A program made the translations under genes and the position numbers. The notes beneath the pieces are model-generated. The model did no database searches. It saw nothing but the letters and a program-made list of their open reading frames with translations, and was not told the DNA's origin. Of a stretch of DNA of 9,300 nt, positions 6,918-9,300 are shown in pieces. Numbering within the stretch: position 1 is the stretch's first letter; every line of letters begins with the position of its first letter. Source of the stretch: Ignavibacteriota bacterium (GTDB lineage Bacteria; Bacteroidota; UBA10030; UBA6906); contig PMNP01000372.1 in the NCBI GenBank assembly GCA_003161755.1, positions 1 through 9,300 on the forward strand. Direction: 5' to 3'.

Positions 6918-6934
6918 TTTACCATTAAGGTAAA
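6918..6934 (-). promoter_or_regulatory. Palindromic operator candidate for the TA operon
   Basis: TTTACC (6918-6923) and GGTAAA (6929-6934) form a perfect 6-bp inverted repeat with a 5-bp centre. It begins four bases past the -10 box and covers the predicted transcription start of the TA operon, an ideal place for the HigA-type HTH protein to block transcription. Binding is inferred, not shown. Confidence 0.6.
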
Positions 6935-6937
6935 CGC

Positions 6938-6966
6938 AATATACTCACTTTCTGAATGGAAGTCAA
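6938..6966 (-). promoter_or_regulatory. Sigma70-like promoter of the higBA operon
   Basis: Read on the minus strand: -35 TTGACT (6966-6961), a 17-bp spacer, -10 TATATT (6943-6938). Both boxes are near consensus at ideal spacing. The transcription start would fall near 6931, about 47 bases before the toxin ATG. It is the best promoter in the window. Confidence 0.7.
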
Positions 6967-7039
6967 TATCCGTCTTGTGCGGGAAGAAGCATTTCAAAAC
7001 GTCCTGCAAAAGAATTTCTATTAAACTTTCCTTATTGGT

Positions 7040-7065
7040 GGGGAATCCAATACTATTGGAACCCC
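7040..7065. repeat. Inverted repeat / hairpin in AT-rich gap
   Basis: A 7-bp palindrome arm TCCAATA (7046-7052) faces TATTGGA (7054-7060) around a single central base, and is closed outside by GGGG (7040-7043) and CCCC (7062-7065) after a small internal loop. No T-tract follows directly on either strand. It could be a weak terminator, a protein site or an end of a lost element. Confidence 0.4.
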
Positions 7066-7230
7066 GTCTCCCCGTCATTACTTGGTTTTTTGGACGTTTC
7101 TTTGTTCTTTTGTTGACGAAAGACCAGTTTTGTTCGAAGAGATTGCAGAGTATGGAACCTGTGAGCCAACAGGATCATTTAGAGGATAGGTGGAATGTCG
7201 CTCTGCCACGCGTATTCTTTTGAGGACCCC

Positions 7231-9300
7231 ATGATGTTGCGAGGCTGTGTCCCGCTGTTGCGATGGTTGCCAGTTTGCATTGTCCTCTCATTCTTTGTGA
7301 CCACTGCACATGCTCAGGAGGACGAAGGATTCGGCAAGAACAAGGTCCAATACCATCACTTCAACTGGTCGTACATCCAGTCGGATCACTTCGACATCTA
7401 CTTTGACGAGGGAACGCTCCCGCTCGCGAATTTCACTGCTGCTGCGGCTGAGTCGGCGTACACCGCCATCAGCAAGTCGTTGCGCTACCAAATCATCAAT
7501 CGTATTCCCATTATTGTCTACGCGTCACACAACCAGTTCCAGCAAACCAACGTGGTGAGTGAATACCTCGAAGAGGGAATCGGTGGCGTTACTGAATTGT
7601 TCAAGAACCGCGTGATCCATCCGTTTGAAGGTGATTACAAGAAAATCCGCCACGTCATCCACCATGAGCTCGTCCACGGCGTCATCAACGACATGTTCTA
7701 CGGGGGCTCGCTCCAATCGATCGTCTCCAATAACATTACCCTGCAGCTTCCGATGTGGATGAACGAGGGTCTTGCCGAGTTCGAAGCCCTGGGGTGGGAG
7801 ACCGATTCGGATATGTTCCTGCGCGATGCGACCGTGCATGAATACCTGCCCGATATCAGAAGCCTGTACGGGTACTTCGCCTACCGGGGCGGACAATCCA
7901 TCTGGTGGTATATTGCCAATAAGTATGGCCAGCAGAAAGTAGGAGAGATCCTCAATCGGATCAAAAGCCTCCATAGTATTGAGGGGGGATTCCGGGCCTC
8001 AATCGGACTTTCAATGGAAGAGCTCTCCGATCGTTGGCAAAAGGAACAAAAAGTTGTCTACTGGCCCGATATCGCAAAGCGTGAAGAGCCGGAGGATTAT
8101 GCCAGAAGACTCACTGATCACCGCAAGGACGGCTCCTTCTATAATACAAGCCCCGCCATCACGCCGCAGGGGGACAAGATTGCTTTTATTACCAATCGAA
8201 ACGATTACTTCGACATCTACCTGATGAATGCACTCGACGGTACGCTGATCGAAAAACTCGTGGCGGGAAATCAAACCAATAGTTTCGAGGAACTTCACCT
8301 TCTAACGCCGGGAATGAGCTGGTCGCCTGACGGGAAGAAACTTGCCCTGGCTGCCAAAGCCGGCCCCGAAGATGCGATGATGATTCTTAATGTGGATAAC
8401 GGTGACCAGGAAAAGATCACGTTTGGTCTGGATGGAGTGTTCTCTGTCGTCTGGTCTCCCAAAGGCGATAAGATCGCCTTCGTCGGCGACAGCGCGGCAC
8501 AGTCCGACATTTATGTCTATGACCTGGCAACGAAACAGCTCACGAACCTTACGAGCGACATTTTCAGCGATGCGTCTCCGGCATGGTCTCCGGATGAAAA
8601 GTCGATCTATTTTTCCTCCGACCGCGATAGTGCCACGTCGGGCGGCACGGTGATGCGGCTCGGCCTGAATCAACTCGATCTCTACCGCATCGATATTGAC
8701 TCGAAAGCAATTACGCGCATCACCAATTGGCCACATAGTGATGAAGTGTCGGCAGAAGTCTCCCCCGACGGCAAGAGCTTGATCTTTATATCCGACAAGA
8801 ACGGAATCAACAATATCTACGTGATGGACCTGTCGACGGGGAAATCCCGCCCCATCACAAACTCGCTGAGCGGCGTTTATCAACTGAGCCTCTCACGGGA
8901 CGGTTCGAAACTTGTGTTCGCATCGCTCAACAATGCAGGGTTCGACCTGTTCATGCTGCGGAACCCCTTGAACCGTGACCTCAAGATTGCCGAACTCGAG
9001 CCGACGGAGTTCTTTAAACAGCGATACGGATCGCCGAACATGGCCGCAAAACCGGCTGCACTTCCGGCCTCGGCTCAGGATTCGCTCGGTGGAATACCGC
9101 GGAGGGACAGCAGCGCTCTTAAATCGGATTCCAACGCTGTGACATCGAAGACCGACACCCTGAAAGCCCACGAAGCGGCCGATTCAACGCTGCGATACGG
9201 GGGCAATGTGCAGGTGGATTTCAGCAACTACGTGTTCCGCGATTCGCTGGACCAAAGCGTCCCGATCGATTCGACGCTTGCTCGTCTTCCGAAGATTACC
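7231..9300 (+). CDS. Secreted peptidase-MA-like protein with PD40 beta-propeller (3' end outside window)
   Basis: 690 codons are visible and the frame is still open at the window edge. Residues 1-28 are a signal peptide, probably cut at AHA/QE (28/29). Residues about 50-280 resemble the peptidase_MA gluzincin domain: HELVH (145-149) gives the two zinc histidines and the catalytic E146, and MNEGLAEF (177-184) supplies the likely third ligand E179. Six PD40/WD40-like blades follow near 308-333, 361-387, 405-431, 449-488, 507-533 and 551-576, each with an S-P-D-G-K or similar turn and a D-I-Y-L/V strand. Residues about 600-690 are Ser/Asp/Ala-rich linker. In related Bacteroidota/Chlorobi proteins an outer-membrane beta-barrel can follow, but that part is not here. 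GAGGA at 7222-7226 is 4 bases from ATG 7231 and 7 from in-frame ATG 7234, so 7234 is an equally good start. The protein is probably periplasmic or outer-membrane bound; its substrate is unknown. Confidence 0.85.
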   Translation, partial: MMLRGCVPLLRWLPVCIVLSFFVTTAHAQEDEGFGKNKVQYHHFNWSYIQSDHFDIYFDEGTLPLANFTAAAAESAYTAISKSLRYQIINRIPIIVYASHNQFQQTNVVSEYLEEGIGGVTELFKNRVIHPFEGDYKKIRHVIHHELVHGVINDMFYGGSLQSIVSNNITLQLPMWMNEGLAEFEALGWETDSDMFLRDATVHEYLPDIRSLYGYFAYRGGQSIWWYIANKYGQQKVGEILNRIKSLHSIEGGFRASIGLSMEELSDRWQKEQKVVYWPDIAKREEPEDYARRLTDHRKDGSFYNTSPAITPQGDKIAFITNRNDYFDIYLMNALDGTLIEKLVAGNQTNSFEELHLLTPGMSWSPDGKKLALAAKAGPEDAMMILNVDNGDQEKITFGLDGVFSVVWSPKGDKIAFVGDSAAQSDIYVYDLATKQLTNLTSDIFSDASPAWSPDEKSIYFSSDRDSATSGGTVMRLGLNQLDLYRIDIDSKAITRITNWPHSDEVSAEVSPDGKSLIFISDKNGINNIYVMDLSTGKSRPITNSLSGVYQLSLSRDGSKLVFASLNNAGFDLFMLRNPLNRDLKIAELEPTEFFKQRYGSPNMAAKPAALPASAQDSLGGIPRRDSSALKSDSNAVTSKTDTLKAHEAADSTLRYGGNVQVDFSNYVFRDSLDQSVPIDSTLARLPKIT

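Larger units (their letters stand above)
6885..7230. other. AT-rich intergenic region between TA operon and secreted peptidase gene
   Basis: This 346-bp stretch separates two divergent units. Hand count of 6901-6960 gives 18 G/C in 60, well below either flank. It contains the TA promoter and palindrome (listed separately), a GGGG/CCCC-closed hairpin at 7040-7065, and several T runs (for example 7086-7091). TTGACG at 7113-7118 could be a -35 box for the rightward gene but no -10 sits at the right distance. A 67-codon frame on the minus strand (7078-6875) has a stretch LLQDVLKCFFPHKTDIDF that weakly recalls Rpn/YhgA-like proteins; the rightward frame at 6975-7223 is not recognisable. I see no intact gene here. 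Confidence 0.6.

Noticed and set aside
3825..7079. Nine-base direct repeat CCCGTCATT at 3825-3833 and 7071-7079 as attachment sites
   Set aside because: Nine-base matches are expected many times by chance in a window this size; the copies do not extend and do not include the tRNA end.
6975..7223. Rightward 82-codon frame in the AT-rich gap
   Set aside because: No recognisable motif, AT-rich composition, and it overlaps the palindrome and other spurious frames; not supported as a gene.
7288..9171. Several minus-strand and out-of-frame open frames across the peptidase-propeller gene
   Set aside because: All lie within the continuous 690-codon frame whose motifs are clear; they are shadows.

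Overview
The window looks like a bacterial chromosome. Roughly 57% GC is seen where I hand-counted core genes (34 of 60 bases in 841-900). The gene style points to the FCB group, perhaps Ignavibacteria/Chlorobi-like Bacteroidota. The hints are a small MerR regulator of the N-terminal-HTH-only type, a secreted peptidase-MA/PD40-propeller protein and a tail-less TPR-like lipoprotein. This placement is inference from gene content, not proof.

Left part (1-3663): a tight same-strand run. The tail of an unidentified gene (stop at 60-62) is followed by a HAD-family phosphatase (81-776), holo-ACP synthase acpS (778-1155), a membrane sensor histidine kinase (1152-2591) and a coiled-coil lipoprotein (2588-3154). 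The junctions are 18 bp, 1 bp, a 4-bp GTGA overlap and a 4-bp ATGA overlap, so these genes are almost surely co-transcribed and partly translationally coupled. A MerR-family regulator (3279-3662) follows after a 124-bp gap. No response regulator is present for the kinase.

Middle part (3690-7230): a tRNA-Pro(GGG) gene sits at 3690-3763, and just beyond it the base composition and gene content change. This stretch looks like an accessory block inserted next to the tRNA. It carries a frameshifted GT-C type membrane glycosyltransferase (3973-5450, about 37% GC in 4201-4260) and, on the opposite strand, a complete HigBA-type toxin-antitoxin operon. The toxin is first (6884-6546); the antitoxin (6542-5481) joins an Xre helix-turn-helix to an ImmA/IrrE (M78) metallopeptidase-like domain. 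The TA operon has a clear sigma70-like promoter (TTGACT-17 bp-TATATT) and a perfect TTTACC-N5-GGTAAA palindrome at the predicted transcription start, which fits autorepression. The 346-bp AT-rich gap behind it holds a hairpin and perhaps a remnant of an Rpn/YhgA-like gene. No integrase and no duplicated attachment site were found.

Right part (7231-9300): a large secreted protein, open at the window's right end. It has a signal peptide, a gluzincin-like peptidase domain (HELVH...NEG) and six PD40/WD40-like propeller blades. Base composition returns to the core style here.
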